A program made the position numbers and the translations under genes. Below are positions 20,814 to 28,477 of a stretch of 44,977 nucleotides of DNA, piece by piece. Under the pieces are notes generated by a model. That model saw only the letters and a list, made by a program, of their open reading frames with translations. It was not told the origin of the DNA and did no database searches. Origin of the DNA: Blastocatellia bacterium (GTDB lineage: Bacteria; Acidobacteriota; Blastocatellia; UBA7656; JADIYM01); NCBI GenBank assembly GCA_021463145.1, contig JAJTWZ010000035.1:1-44977 (forward strand), read 5' to 3'. Within the stretch, counting starts at the first letter, position 1. Each line of letters starts with the position of its first letter.

Positions 20814-22757
20814 ATGGATTTCATGCTCGCCCAGCAAGACAAGACCCGCCGGCGACGTCGGATCCGCCGGCGGCGCCGGCAGAGCGGAGCGGCGCTGATA
20901 ACGGCGCTCCTCTGTATGACGCTGCTCTACGCTCTCGCCCTGGCACTACTGCTGTCGACGACCACCGACACTCTCATCACGTCGAGCTACCGGGCGTCGG
21001 AGGAGGCGTTTTTCGCGGCTGACGCCGGCATTGCAATGGGGCGCCGGGCCGTCGCGAAGGCCGTCTCGGAGCAGATAACGGCCATCGCCGAAGGCAGGGC
21101 GCCAGCCTTCCGGCCGGAAACGCAGATCCTTCCCGACTCGACAGCGGCTCCGGATTCGCCGTTCTTCAACGCGATCCGGTCGCGCGCAGCTTCGCTGGCG
21201 AACAGCGAAGCAAGAAGCCAGTTCTCGAACGACGCGCAGTACCAGATCGAGATCCTGTCCGTAGAAGGCGGACCCTCGACGACGCCGATTCGCAACGAGG
21301 CAAACGGTCTCGAAAGCTACATCTATCGCTACGAGATCCGTTCTACCGGAAAGAGCGCATACGGCGCCCGGGCCGAAGTCGTGGAACGCGGTGAGCTTCG
21401 GACGCACCTGACTGCCTCTATCAGTGTGTCGCGCCGGCCGTTCACGGCTTACGGCACCTTCTTCGACCGGGGCGACCCCGACGGGGGACTCGTCCTCGTC
21501 AGCGGTGCGTTTACCGGACCCGTCCATACCAACTCGCACTTCAACTTCTCGTCGAAGAACACTGTCGTATTTCGCGGCCGCGTTTCGCAGGCCGACGATT
21601 ACGTCATTTATGACGGCAGATCCGAACCTGTTCCCGTCGACGGCAAGACAGGCGTAGTCGTGAGCTCGGGCACGTACGAGCGAAAGGAGAAAATTCCCCC
21701 TCCGCAGAACAACTACGTTCAGGAGCTCGCAGTGATCAACGGGAACGGCTACAACGGCAACTCCGTGCCGGGCACTGTTGACGGACAGGGCCGAGTCACG
21801 GCGGCGACACTCGCCGCCGGGCTGACCGACGTGAACGGCCGGCCGCCCCAGGTCAACGGCAACGACATACCGAACGGCGTCTACGTTTCGTCGACCGACG
21901 GTTCGACCATCACCGGTGGCGGAATCTACGTCAATGGCGACGCCAGAATCGAACTCACCACGAGCGGTAATTCTCAGACGATTCAGATCGGTCAGGGCGC
22001 GTCCACGAGCACGGTGACGATCGACTACGACGCCTCGACTACAACGTTCAGCTCCGGAGGGACCACTCGAGTTCTTACGGGAGTTCCGATGGACTCGTCA
22101 CTTGGAGAATCGAACCAGTCGCCCGGGATCTCGCTGTTCGTCGACGGCTCGATCACGTCGCTTTCCGGACCTGCGGCCGTGGAAGGACAGACCGGGCCGG
22201 CGATCTCGCCCCAGACCGCCCTTACGATCACGGCGCAACGGCACATCACTGTTACCGGCGACATCAAGTACACCGAGCCCGTCGTTGGTGCCGACGGCAA
22301 CGCGCTTCCGCGGGCAAATTCCGTGAAGTCGGTCCTCGGTATCTTCACGAACGACGGAAACGTGGTTCTCCAGCCCGACGGATCGCGAACCGACGGCGAA
22401 GGCGCCAGCATGGAGATCGATGCGTCGATTGCCGCTTTCAACAGTTCGAAATCGAACGATGGCGGCAAACTGGAAGGGACGATCGTCTACGGCTCCGGTT
22501 CGCCCGGAACCGGCGCCCGTTTGAAGATCGTGGGCGCGCGTATCCAGTCGAACATCGCGAACATCAAGTACAAGAACCGGCAGATCTACTACGATCCGCG
22601 GCTCGAGGGCGGCAATTTCGCTCCGCCGTTCTTCCCCGGAACGGAAATCAAGAAGAACACTTCGGATCTGAAGATCGTGTTTCCCGGTGAACAGTCCGTC
22701 GTCATACTCGCGAATTCGTGGCAGCGCGACGAGCGGCGCCACAAGTCCTCCGAGTAG
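20814..22757 (+). CDS. PilX-like membrane protein with DUF4900-type body
   Basis: This is a 647-residue protein. It begins with an exceptional basic stretch (RRRRRIRRRRR) ahead of SG and the hydrophobic helix AALITALLCMTLLYALALALLL, followed by SYRASEEAFFAADAGIAMGRR, the PilX N-terminal pattern. It lacks Glu5, as in PilX and GspK. The body contains GTFFDRGDPDGGLVLVSGAFTGPVHTN and resembles DUF4900 proteins, with a long glycine-, serine- and threonine-rich beta region from about 260 to 600. It follows the PilW-like gene by four bases. It is about three times longer than usual PilX, so it may form a surface-exposed tip or adhesive domain. No cysteines for disulfides stand out in the body. Confidence 0.8.
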   Translation: MDFMLAQQDKTRRRRRIRRRRRQSGAALITALLCMTLLYALALALLLSTTTDTLITSSYRASEEAFFAADAGIAMGRRAVAKAVSEQITAIAEGRAPAFRPETQILPDSTAAPDSPFFNAIRSRAASLANSEARSQFSNDAQYQIEILSVEGGPSTTPIRNEANGLESYIYRYEIRSTGKSAYGARAEVVERGELRTHLTASISVSRRPFTAYGTFFDRGDPDGGLVLVSGAFTGPVHTNSHFNFSSKNTVVFRGRVSQADDYVIYDGRSEPVPVDGKTGVVVSSGTYERKEKIPPPQNNYVQELAVINGNGYNGNSVPGTVDGQGRVTAATLAAGLTDVNGRPPQVNGNDIPNGVYVSSTDGSTITGGGIYVNGDARIELTTSGNSQTIQIGQGASTSTVTIDYDASTTTFSSGGTTRVLTGVPMDSSLGESNQSPGISLFVDGSITSLSGPAAVEGQTGPAISPQTALTITAQRHITVTGDIKYTEPVVGADGNALPRANSVKSVLGIFTNDGNVVLQPDGSRTDGEGASMEIDASIAAFNSSKSNDGGKLEGTIVYGSGSPGTGARLKIVGARIQSNIANIKYKNRQIYYDPRLEGGNFAPPFFPGTEIKKNTSDLKIVFPGEQSVVILANSWQRDERRHKSSE

Positions 22758-22787
22758 CCGCCCCAGGGAGCCCGAACCGCTCTCCCG

Positions 22788-23837
22788 TTACTGCGCCGAG
22801 TAGCCTTTCCGCGTCCGGACCGTGACTCCCGGTCGAGTCGGAAAGATCTCGATAGCACGCCAACGTCCGTCCCGCACGTCGTTGGCCGATACGTAGGTCA
22901 GCACGTATTGCTGCTTCAGTTCGAGCGCGACGTCCTTGTAGGCGTGGTCCAGCTCGTCGAACGAGACGGGTGAGTAAAGCCGGCCGCCGTAGCGGTCCGC
23001 AAGGCGCTTCATCCGCTCTTCAGATGCCTGCAGCTCACCGATCGCGGCGCGCGCGGGCTTCGCCGATCCCGTGAGCACGCCAGCCTTACCGGCGTATGGC
23101 TTCAAGCGCTCTACGATCGCCTGGACCTCGCTTACGACATAGAGCGAAGCGCCGCAGCGATCCAGCGCGGCCCGAACCTGGTCTTCAGATAACTTGCTGG
23201 ATGTGTCGACGCCGTCCGACAACAGAATGATCGCCCGGCGCCCCTCGACCTTGGCCAGCTGGTCCTCGGCGGCAAGATACAGCGCGTCCCAGTACGCAGT
23301 CGCATCGCCCCCTCGATATCGCCAGTCGAGCGCGTGCTGAATCTCTTCCCGGTTCGACGTCCAATCCTGCAGAAGCTCGACTTTGTCGGCGAACTGGATC
23401 ACGGAAACGCGGTCGTCCGGGCCAAGCTCGCTTGCAAAGGCTCCGGCTGCCTTCCTGATGTTCACGCGCTCCGAAAACACGCTCCCGCTCGCATCCAGAA
23501 CGAGGACGACGTTGACTGGCAGCATCGCTTCGCGGCAGGACGCAAGTTCCTGCCTGACCCGGTCCTCGGCGACGATGAAGTCCTCCCCGGTCAACCCTTT
23601 CACCGGCCTGCCGCTGGCATCGCGGACCGTGACGTTGAGCAATACCTCCTGGGTCCCGAGGCGGATGTCCGCGTCGGGGTCCTGGCCTGGAAGCACCGGC
23701 GGAGCCTTTGGCGGTGGCTTGCGTCCGCTCTGGGCGGCGTTGGCGAAGTCTCCGCAGGTGAGCGAGGCCACAATTATCGCAAGAGCCCACCAGGCGAGCC
23801 GGGTCCGGAATAGATGACGCGAGATCATGGGTCGCAT
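22788..23837 (-). CDS. secreted VWFA-related protein of acidobacterial type
   Basis: This 349-residue protein has a signal peptide (hydrophobic core LAWWALAIIVASLTCG, cleavage near ANAA), a short proline-rich linker, a beta domain (VLLNVTVRDASGRPVKGLTGEDFIV) and a von Willebrand A domain with the MIDAS motif DASGSV and a later threonine in TAYWDALY. This is the architecture of VWFA-related proteins abundant in Acidobacteriota; function is unknown but protein binding in the envelope is likely. The start is ATG at 23837 or 23828. TACAAT lies seven bases before the second ATG and overlaps the first, so a leaderless message starting at 23828 is possible. It converges on the PilX-like gene with a 30-base gap. 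Confidence 0.88.
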   Translation of the reverse strand: MRPMISRHLFRTRLAWWALAIIVASLTCGDFANAAQSGRKPPPKAPPVLPGQDPDADIRLGTQEVLLNVTVRDASGRPVKGLTGEDFIVAEDRVRQELASCREAMLPVNVVLVLDASGSVFSERVNIRKAAGAFASELGPDDRVSVIQFADKVELLQDWTSNREEIQHALDWRYRGGDATAYWDALYLAAEDQLAKVEGRRAIILLSDGVDTSSKLSEDQVRAALDRCGASLYVVSEVQAIVERLKPYAGKAGVLTGSAKPARAAIGELQASEERMKRLADRYGGRLYSPVSFDELDHAYKDVALELKQQYVLTYVSANDVRDGRWRAIEIFPTRPGVTVRTRKGYSAQ

Positions 23838-23916
23838 TGTACAGGTGACGGAAGACTCCGTGACCGCGAAGGCATCGAAGTGCTCCGGGGTGAATCGTTT
23901 TCAAGTGAATTCGCAG

Positions 23917-23945
23917 TTGACACTCCAGGGATCGGTCGGTACACT
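23917..23945 (+). promoter_or_regulatory. strong sigma-70-type promoter of the M23 peptidase gene
   Basis: A perfect TTGACA at 23917-23922 and TACACT at 23940-23945 are separated by 17 bases. Transcription would start near 23952, giving a 5' leader of about 180 bases before the ATG at 24132. The leader is richer in A and T than its surroundings and contains a GCGCC/GGCGC hairpin ahead of the GGAGG ribosome site at 24123-24127. Confidence 0.75.
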
Positions 23946-24131
23946 CGGGCGTCTCCAAAAAACAACACGAATCCAAATTTTCGTTGAGAGGGGCGCAGAC
24001 CCTTCGTCTTCTACGCCAGTCCCTGTGTCATCAATAGCCAACGCTGTTCTTTGTTCTCACGGTTTTGCAGGTTGGTTGCGCCCACAAGGCGCCATTAGTT
24101 CTATCTGCGACTACATCATCTCGGAGGTTGC

Positions 24132-24986
24132 ATGCGATTGAACGCACGCATTTCGGTCTCGGTATCCGCACTCTTCCTTCTTGGCGCATTCGGCGCGACA
24201 ACGGCATACGCCCAACAATCTGGCACTCCCGCTTCTGATTCCCCCACGTTCACAAAGGAAGTCATCCAGGACAAGCCTGAAGGCACTCCCGACGTCGAAG
24301 GCGCCCCGGCGCCGATTCCGACCGTCGCGCTCGTCGTGCCGCCATCGCCGCGAATCGTGACGGGCGGGCCTGGTTCGATCGCTATCCGTGGCGGCGAGAT
24401 CACGAGCGATTCGCCCTACGCGATGAAGCCGGCCTCGGCCACCAGTATGCGCATCAACAGCAACTTCGGCTGGCGGGGCGGAAGGGTGCACAAGGGCGTC
24501 GACTTCCAGGCGTCTTATGGCGACAGCGTCGGGGCGTCCATGTCGGGCGTCGTGGCGTTTGCCGGCGTCAAGCGTGGATATGGCAACCTCATCGTCGTCG
24601 ATCACGGGAACGGTGTGTCGACCTATTACGCGCATCTTTCGGCAATGTGGGTGTCGGTCGGACAGTCCGTTTCGCCGGGCCAAGTCATCGGCGCCATCGG
24701 CGTTACGGGAAGGTCGTCCGGGCCGCACCTGCACTACGAAGTTCGTGTCAATGGCGAAGCTATCAATCCGGCCTATCTCATCTCCTTCACCGAAGGACAG
24801 GTTTGGGTCAATGGCAAGCCGTTCGAGAAGGACGAGGACGACGAACCGGTTCCTGGCGGCGAAGTGAAGCCGATATCCGACGCCCGGTCGACGGCGGCCG
24901 AAGGCACACGGCCACGCCGCGTCAGCGCCGATCCTTCGAAGAGCACTGTGATCATCGCGTCGAACGACACTATGACGGCATACTGA
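24132..24986 (+). CDS. secreted M23 family peptidase (LytM/peptidoglycan endopeptidase type)
   Basis: This 284-residue protein starts with a signal peptide (cleavage after AYA). A proline-rich region follows, then a complete M23 domain at about 110-220. HKGVDFQ gives the first zinc His/Asp, YYAHLS and GPHLHYEV give the HxH pair, and G-rich turns (GNLIVVDHGNG) are present. All expected zinc ligands are visible, so it should cut peptidoglycan cross-bridges or crosslinks. The C-terminal 70 residues are acidic and unordered. Ribosome binding site GGAGG lies four bases before the ATG. It is a single-gene unit with its own promoter and terminator. Confidence 0.93.
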   Translation: MRLNARISVSVSALFLLGAFGATTAYAQQSGTPASDSPTFTKEVIQDKPEGTPDVEGAPAPIPTVALVVPPSPRIVTGGPGSIAIRGGEITSDSPYAMKPASATSMRINSNFGWRGGRVHKGVDFQASYGDSVGASMSGVVAFAGVKRGYGNLIVVDHGNGVSTYYAHLSAMWVSVGQSVSPGQVIGAIGVTGRSSGPHLHYEVRVNGEAINPAYLISFTEGQVWVNGKPFEKDEDDEPVPGGEVKPISDARSTAAEGTRPRRVSADPSKSTVIIASNDTMTAY

Positions 24987-25024
24987 TCCGGGGCGAACGA
25001 GCCTTTCCGATCGGGTTTTTCCCG

Positions 25025-25054
25025 AGGACCGCGGTGCAAGCCGCGGTCCTTTTT
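25025..25054 (+). terminator. intrinsic terminator after the M23 peptidase gene
   Basis: A perfect ten-base stem AGGACCGCGG/CCGCGGTCCT with loop TGCAAG is followed by TTTTT at 25050-25054. It stands 38 bases past the stop codon. This is the clearest intrinsic terminator in the window. Confidence 0.92.
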
Positions 25055-25160
25055 CATTCCGGCCGTGTGGCGGCCCGAGCGATCGTCGGCTATCTTTTCG
25101 ACTGTGAACCGGGCATCGCGGAAGGCTACGGAGATCATCGCAACCCGTCGAACGCTCAGA

Positions 25161-26018
25161 ATGGAGGATTTTCGGACCGTGACCATCCGTTCGCTCGTCA
25201 TTCTCGTGGCCGCGCTTGCGCTCGTTCCCGCTTCTGTCTCTGGACAGGCCACCACTCGGTCCCGCCGTGTGCAGGGACAGCCGGCCGCAACTGTCCGGAC
25301 AACAAAGCCCGAGGCCGCGAGTGCCGAGCCGTCTGCGCCGGCCGTTCCAGCCTTCGAGAAGCTGCCCTTTGGACCCGGCGAGACTTTGACCTACGACATC
25401 GCGTGGAATGGATCCACCACGGCGGCGACGATGGTCCTGACCGTTGGAGAGAGATCTGCCGATGGCCTGCCGATCCGGGCGGATGTCGAGACCGTGGGGC
25501 TGACCCGCTTCCTGGCCGCGGTCGACGCCGTCTACACGACCTATGCCAGTCCGAAGACCGTGCTGGGCAATCGTACCGAGTACGAAACCACGTTCAACGG
25601 AAAGAGCCATCGCGGTTCCACGGTTTTCGATCGCAAGAAGAACGTCGCCGTGTCTTCGCAGGCGACGACGCCGATCGGTCCTGAAACGAGCGACGGGCTT
25701 TCGCTCTTCTACCGCCTTCGCGCGTTGCCGCTGAAGTCCGGCGAAGTTCTGACCCTCGACGGTGTCGAAGGACGAAACCGCCGCCAGGTGCGCGCGGTCG
25801 TCGAGGCCCGCGAGTCGATCGCTTCGACCAATGGCTCGATTCCGGCAATCCGGGTGGCATTCATGCCGATCGTCGGCGGCCAGCCAGACGATCGGGATCA
25901 GGTGCGAGTGTGGTACAGCGACGACGTCGCTCGAGTGCCGTTGCTCGTGACCGCCGAACCTGATGTCGGGGCGATTCGCGTTACGCTCAAGAGCGCGAGA
26001 GCGACTCGCACGCGATAG
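25161..26018 (+). CDS. secreted DUF3108 family protein
   Basis: This 285-residue protein has a signal peptide and a DUF3108 domain. The domain hallmarks are GETLTYDIAWNGSTTAATMVL, GLPIRADVETVGLTRFLAAVDAVYTTY with an E-T-V-G-L core, FDRKKNVAV, and DGLSLFYRLRALPL. DUF3108 proteins form an envelope beta-barrel-like fold of unknown function, often as putative outer-membrane-associated proteins. The start is ATG at 25161 or GTG at 25179. GGAGG at 25163-25167 lies inside the first option and 11 bases ahead of the GTG, and the GTG gives a cleaner signal peptide (VTIRSLVILVAALAL). The next 1.7 kb downstream is repeats. Confidence 0.85.
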   Translation: MEDFRTVTIRSLVILVAALALVPASVSGQATTRSRRVQGQPAATVRTTKPEAASAEPSAPAVPAFEKLPFGPGETLTYDIAWNGSTTAATMVLTVGERSADGLPIRADVETVGLTRFLAAVDAVYTTYASPKTVLGNRTEYETTFNGKSHRGSTVFDRKKNVAVSSQATTPIGPETSDGLSLFYRLRALPLKSGEVLTLDGVEGRNRRQVRAVVEARESIASTNGSIPAIRVAFMPIVGGQPDDRDQVRVWYSDDVARVPLLVTAEPDVGAIRVTLKSARATRTR

Positions 26019-26169
26019 GTGCCCCCACGCCAGTGGCGCACCCCTCGTAATGAAGCGGGTATGCGCTCGGGAAGTGCCCCCCGAAGACGGCACCTCGATC
26101 CCTGTCACGAACGCGACCTCGCTTGCGCCACGCCGATCTCGCCGAGGAAGCGTTGGGGGGTTCGTAACA
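26019..26169. other. gene-free left part of the repeat block
   Basis: No credible gene is seen in this stretch, which begins the 1.7-kb gap after the DUF3108 gene. It is GC-rich with short segments related to the inverted arms that follow (GCACCCCTCGTAATGAAGCG resembles the arm at 26190-26211). It probably represents older, eroded repeat copies. Confidence 0.4.
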
Positions 26170-26410
26170 GTTCCCCACGCGCCTGCGGAGCACCCCCTAG
26201 GATGAAACGAGCAGCGTTTCGGGTCCGGGGGTCGTTCTGAAGCGCCGGAGCAACGGTGTTTTCTGTCAACGTGGAAATGCTTCGAGTCTGGCCTTCCGAG
26301 AGGCGAACGGGTCCGCGACCGCGGAGCGGTCGATACAATAGCCGTGGGTCACGCGCGGCGAGCGCAGCGAGCAAGCGCGCGACCCGCGGAACCGCCCGCC
26401 GCGTTGGGCC

Positions 26411-26577
26411 GACCGCGGAGCGGTCGCATTGTCCGTCCCAATGCGCGCCGGTGGCGACGCAAGCGATGTTGTTTCCCGGCAAAGAGGCATCTCTTTCCTG
26501 GCCGAAGATCGAGATTCGTACGGCTCGAGCTGCGAACCCAATGTGACCGCTCCGCGGTCGGCGCGGTTGGGCGGGCC
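26411..26577. repeat. REPIN/MITE-like unit A
   Basis: This 167-base unit begins with the core at 26411-26425 and ends with the inverted core at 26545-26559 plus 18 bases. The two ends form terminal inverted repeats of about 18 bases (GCCGACCGCGGAGCGGTC on both outer sides). The interior includes a perfect AAAGAG-GCAT-CTCTTT hairpin. It is directly followed by a second copy. No transposase is encoded. Confidence 0.85.
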
Positions 26578-26744
26578 GACCGCGGAGCGGTCGCATCGTC
26601 AGTCCCAATGCGCGCCGGTGGCGACGCAATCGACGTTGTGTCCCAGCAAAGAGGTATCTCTCTTCTGGCCAAAGATCGAGATTCGTACGGGTCGAACTGC
26701 GAACCAAACGCGACCGCTCCGCGGTCGGCGCGGCTGGGTACGCG
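26578..26744. repeat. REPIN/MITE-like unit B
   Basis: This is a second copy of unit A in direct tandem, with the same 134-base distance between cores (26578 and 26712) and no insertions or deletions. By eye it differs at about 20 positions. Both terminal cores are unchanged, and most differences fall in the interior. The equal length with scattered substitutions suggests an old duplication, or constraint on the ends. Confidence 0.85.
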
Positions 26745-27000
26745 GTACCGCGGGTCGCGCACCTGCTCGCTGCGCTCGCCCGCGCGCGACCCACGGCTAT
26801 TACATCGACCGCTCCGCGGTCGCGGACTCGCTGGCGCACGACCCAACGGCTGCTACGGAAAACGGCCGTGCGTTGGTGCCTGCACTCCGCCCGTTTCATT
26901 CCAGGGAGGGGGTACTCCGCAGGTGTGTGGGGAACTATTACATCGACCGCTCCGCGGTCGCGGACCATCCTGCCTCTCGAGAGGCCAAAGCTGTAAAGCG

Positions 27001-27225
27001 CCGTAGGCGCGAAAGCAGTAAGGCGCCGTAGGCGCGAAAGCACCGTAGCCCACGGCGCAAGGCGTGGGTATTGCGGCGGAGTTCGGTCAAGCCCCGGAGG
27101 GGCGAAAGAAGAACGCGAACGCGCGACGGCCGTGGCCCTCTTTCGCCCCTAGCGGGGCTTCGATCGATTTCTGCTTGCTGACCCACGGCTTGCGCCGTGG
27201 GCTACGGTGCTTTCGCGCCTACAGG
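27001..27225. repeat. nested inverted repeat, second repeat family
   Basis: Arms of about 43 bases at 27025-27068 and 27181-27224 are inverted with about two mismatches; each contains CCGTAGCCCACGGCGCAAG or its complement. Inside them lies a second inverted pair with AAGCCCCGGAGGGGCGAAAG (near 27089-27108) and its near-complement (near 27140-27160). An extra direct copy of GCGCCGTAGGCGCGAAAGCA starts at 26999. The whole could extrude as a cruciform or fold as a long RNA hairpin. Similar GCCCCGGAGGGGCG and CCCACGG..CCGTGGG motifs occur as dispersed repeats in some Planctomycetes and Acidobacteriota genomes. Confidence 0.85.
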
Positions 27226-27226
27226 A

Positions 27227-27331
27227 CTCCGGAAGAATGCGATGACGACTCGTTCACGGCGCTCCGGAAGAATGCGATGACGACTCGTTCACGGCGCTCC
27301 GGAAGAATGCGATGACGACTCTTTCATGCGG
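27227..27331. repeat. 35-bp tandem repeat, three copies
   Basis: Units beginning CTCCGGAAGAATGCG start at 27227, 27262 and 27297. The first two are identical over 35 bases; the third diverges in its last ten bases (TTTCATGCGG). The array directly abuts the inverted-repeat element to its left. It has no spacers and is not a CRISPR. Confidence 0.9.
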
Positions 27332-27748
27332 CATTGCGACTCGAGGAATACGGAGTGGCTTCGTAACAACCCGTCAATCCAGCACGATTCACCGAAACGC
27401 CGAAGAGCCGCGCAGAATCCCCCTCGATCCTCGCGGCTCTTCGCCGATTGAAAGCGGCCGCGGGAGGCCTGGAGGGGCGCTTCCGAGCGGCCTCTGCTCC
27501 GCCCTGAGTTGCACCGACCTCCCCACCGCCGCCCTATCGTTCCCGGGGTCCTCTCTGAACGACGCGCCTCCGTTGCGCTCGGCGCGGCGATCCCCCGGGA
27601 ATATCAAACTCACTGCAACTCCCCGGGCAACCCAAGTGCCACAGAGCTGGCGGCAATTGAATCAGTACTTTCTGGAAATTCCGGCTGCGGCCGCCGTCAG
27701 ACCGGTGCAGTTGTGCGCCTGCATCTGTCGGCAAATTCCTGCATCAAG
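27332..27748. other. gap without gene; one strong hairpin
   Basis: No credible gene is seen. A perfect 12-base inverted pair, CGAAGAGCCGCG at 27401-27412 and its complement at 27432-27443 with a 19-base loop, is the main feature. It has no T-run and lies about 300 bases past the rlmB stop. The stretch CCCCCGGGAATATCAAACTC and a second CCCCGGGCAACC 30 bases on hint at another eroded repeat. Confidence 0.5.
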
Positions 27749-28477
27749 TCAGCGCCCGCGCATCCGGCGCCTCGCCTCGAAGAGGACGACGCCAACAGTC
27801 ACCGATACGTTCAGCGAGGTAACGGCGCCATACATTGGCACCGCAAGCAGCACGTCGCATCGCTCGCGAACGAGCCGCCGCAGGCCGCGTCCTTCCCCGC
27901 CGAACACAAGGGCTGTAGGTCCGTCGAAGTCGTAGGCCGTGTAGGCCGTATCCGCTCCGCCGTCGAGGCCCGCGACCCACGCACCCGCCTGCTTCAACGT
28001 TTCCATCGCCTGAACAAGATTGGTCACGCGCGCGACCGGAATGTGCTCGAGCGCGCCGGCCGACGTCTTTGCGACGGTTTCGGTCAATCCAACCTGTCCG
28101 CGTGCCGGAACCACCACGCCGGCGGCTCCCGCGCACTCCGCGGTGCGGAGGATTGCGCCCAGGTTGTGCGGATCTTCGACGCCGTCCAGGAGGACCACGA
28201 GCTTGCAATCCGCCATTCGGGCAATCACCGTGTCCAGTTCCGCGTAGGCCGCCGAGCCCACGACGGCCACGACACCCTGGTGGTTCCGAGTGCCGGCCGC
28301 CCTGTCGAGAGCCTCCGAAGGTTGCCGCGCCACCGGGACGCCGGCAGCGCGGGCGGCCTTCACGAGCTCGTCGAACCTGGCGATGCGCACTCCCGTCGCG
28401 ATCGCGATCCGCTCCACCGGGCGCCGCTCGCCTCGAAGGGCTTCGAGCACCGGATTCACGCCGAAGATCACGCTCAT
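27749..28477 (-). CDS. rlmB: 23S rRNA (guanosine-2'-O)-methyltransferase, RlmB type
   Basis: This SpoU-family (SPOUT) methyltransferase probably modifies G2251 (E. coli numbering) in the peptidyl-transferase loop. The 242 residues contain the substrate-binding N-terminal domain (FGVNPVLEAL), then the three SpoU motifs: LLDGVEDPHNLGAILRTAE, LVFGGEGRGLRRLV and VPMYGAVTSLNVSVTVGVVL with the catalytic asparagine. All knot residues are present. It overlaps the preceding lipoprotein gene by four bases, so the two are coupled. RlmB and the TrmH-type tRNA enzymes are close; the N-terminal domain favours RlmB. Confidence 0.93.
   Translation of the reverse strand: MSVIFGVNPVLEALRGERRPVERIAIATGVRIARFDELVKAARAAGVPVARQPSEALDRAAGTRNHQGVVAVVGSAAYAELDTVIARMADCKLVVLLDGVEDPHNLGAILRTAECAGAAGVVVPARGQVGLTETVAKTSAGALEHIPVARVTNLVQAMETLKQAGAWVAGLDGGADTAYTAYDFDGPTALVFGGEGRGLRRLVRERCDVLLAVPMYGAVTSLNVSVTVGVVLFEARRRMRGR

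Larger units (their letters stand above)
26170..26990. repeat. composite inverted-repeat cluster with seven GACCGC hairpin cores
   Basis: Seven 15-base hairpin cores (GACCGC-TCC-GCGGTC or its reverse complement) lie at 26317, 26411, 26545, 26578, 26712, 26807 and 26945. Larger arms are inverted: 26170-26211 against 26890-26935 (about 40 bases), about 26291-26342 against 26935-26987, and 26339-26390 against 26752-26812 (the latter carrying GCGAGCGCAGCGAGCA and its reverse complement). Two direct 167-bp units sit in the centre. Frames through the block are by-products of the repeats. It looks like layers of REPIN- or MITE-type elements inserted into one another. Confidence 0.9.

Noticed and set aside
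24111-26108. 665-residue minus-strand frame opposite the M23 and DUF3108 genes
   Set aside because: Antisense of two recognised genes and a strong terminator; composition is histidine- and arginine-rich as expected for a GC-rich shadow frame.
26317-26959. CRISPR array
   Set aside because: The seven short cores alternate in orientation and spacing is irregular (33 to 138 bases); two intervals are themselves homologous, and no cas gene is present.
26105-27043. 312-residue frame and several 80-220-residue frames in the repeat block
   Set aside because: They arise from direct and inverted copies of the same elements; translations repeat with the DNA period and show no fold.
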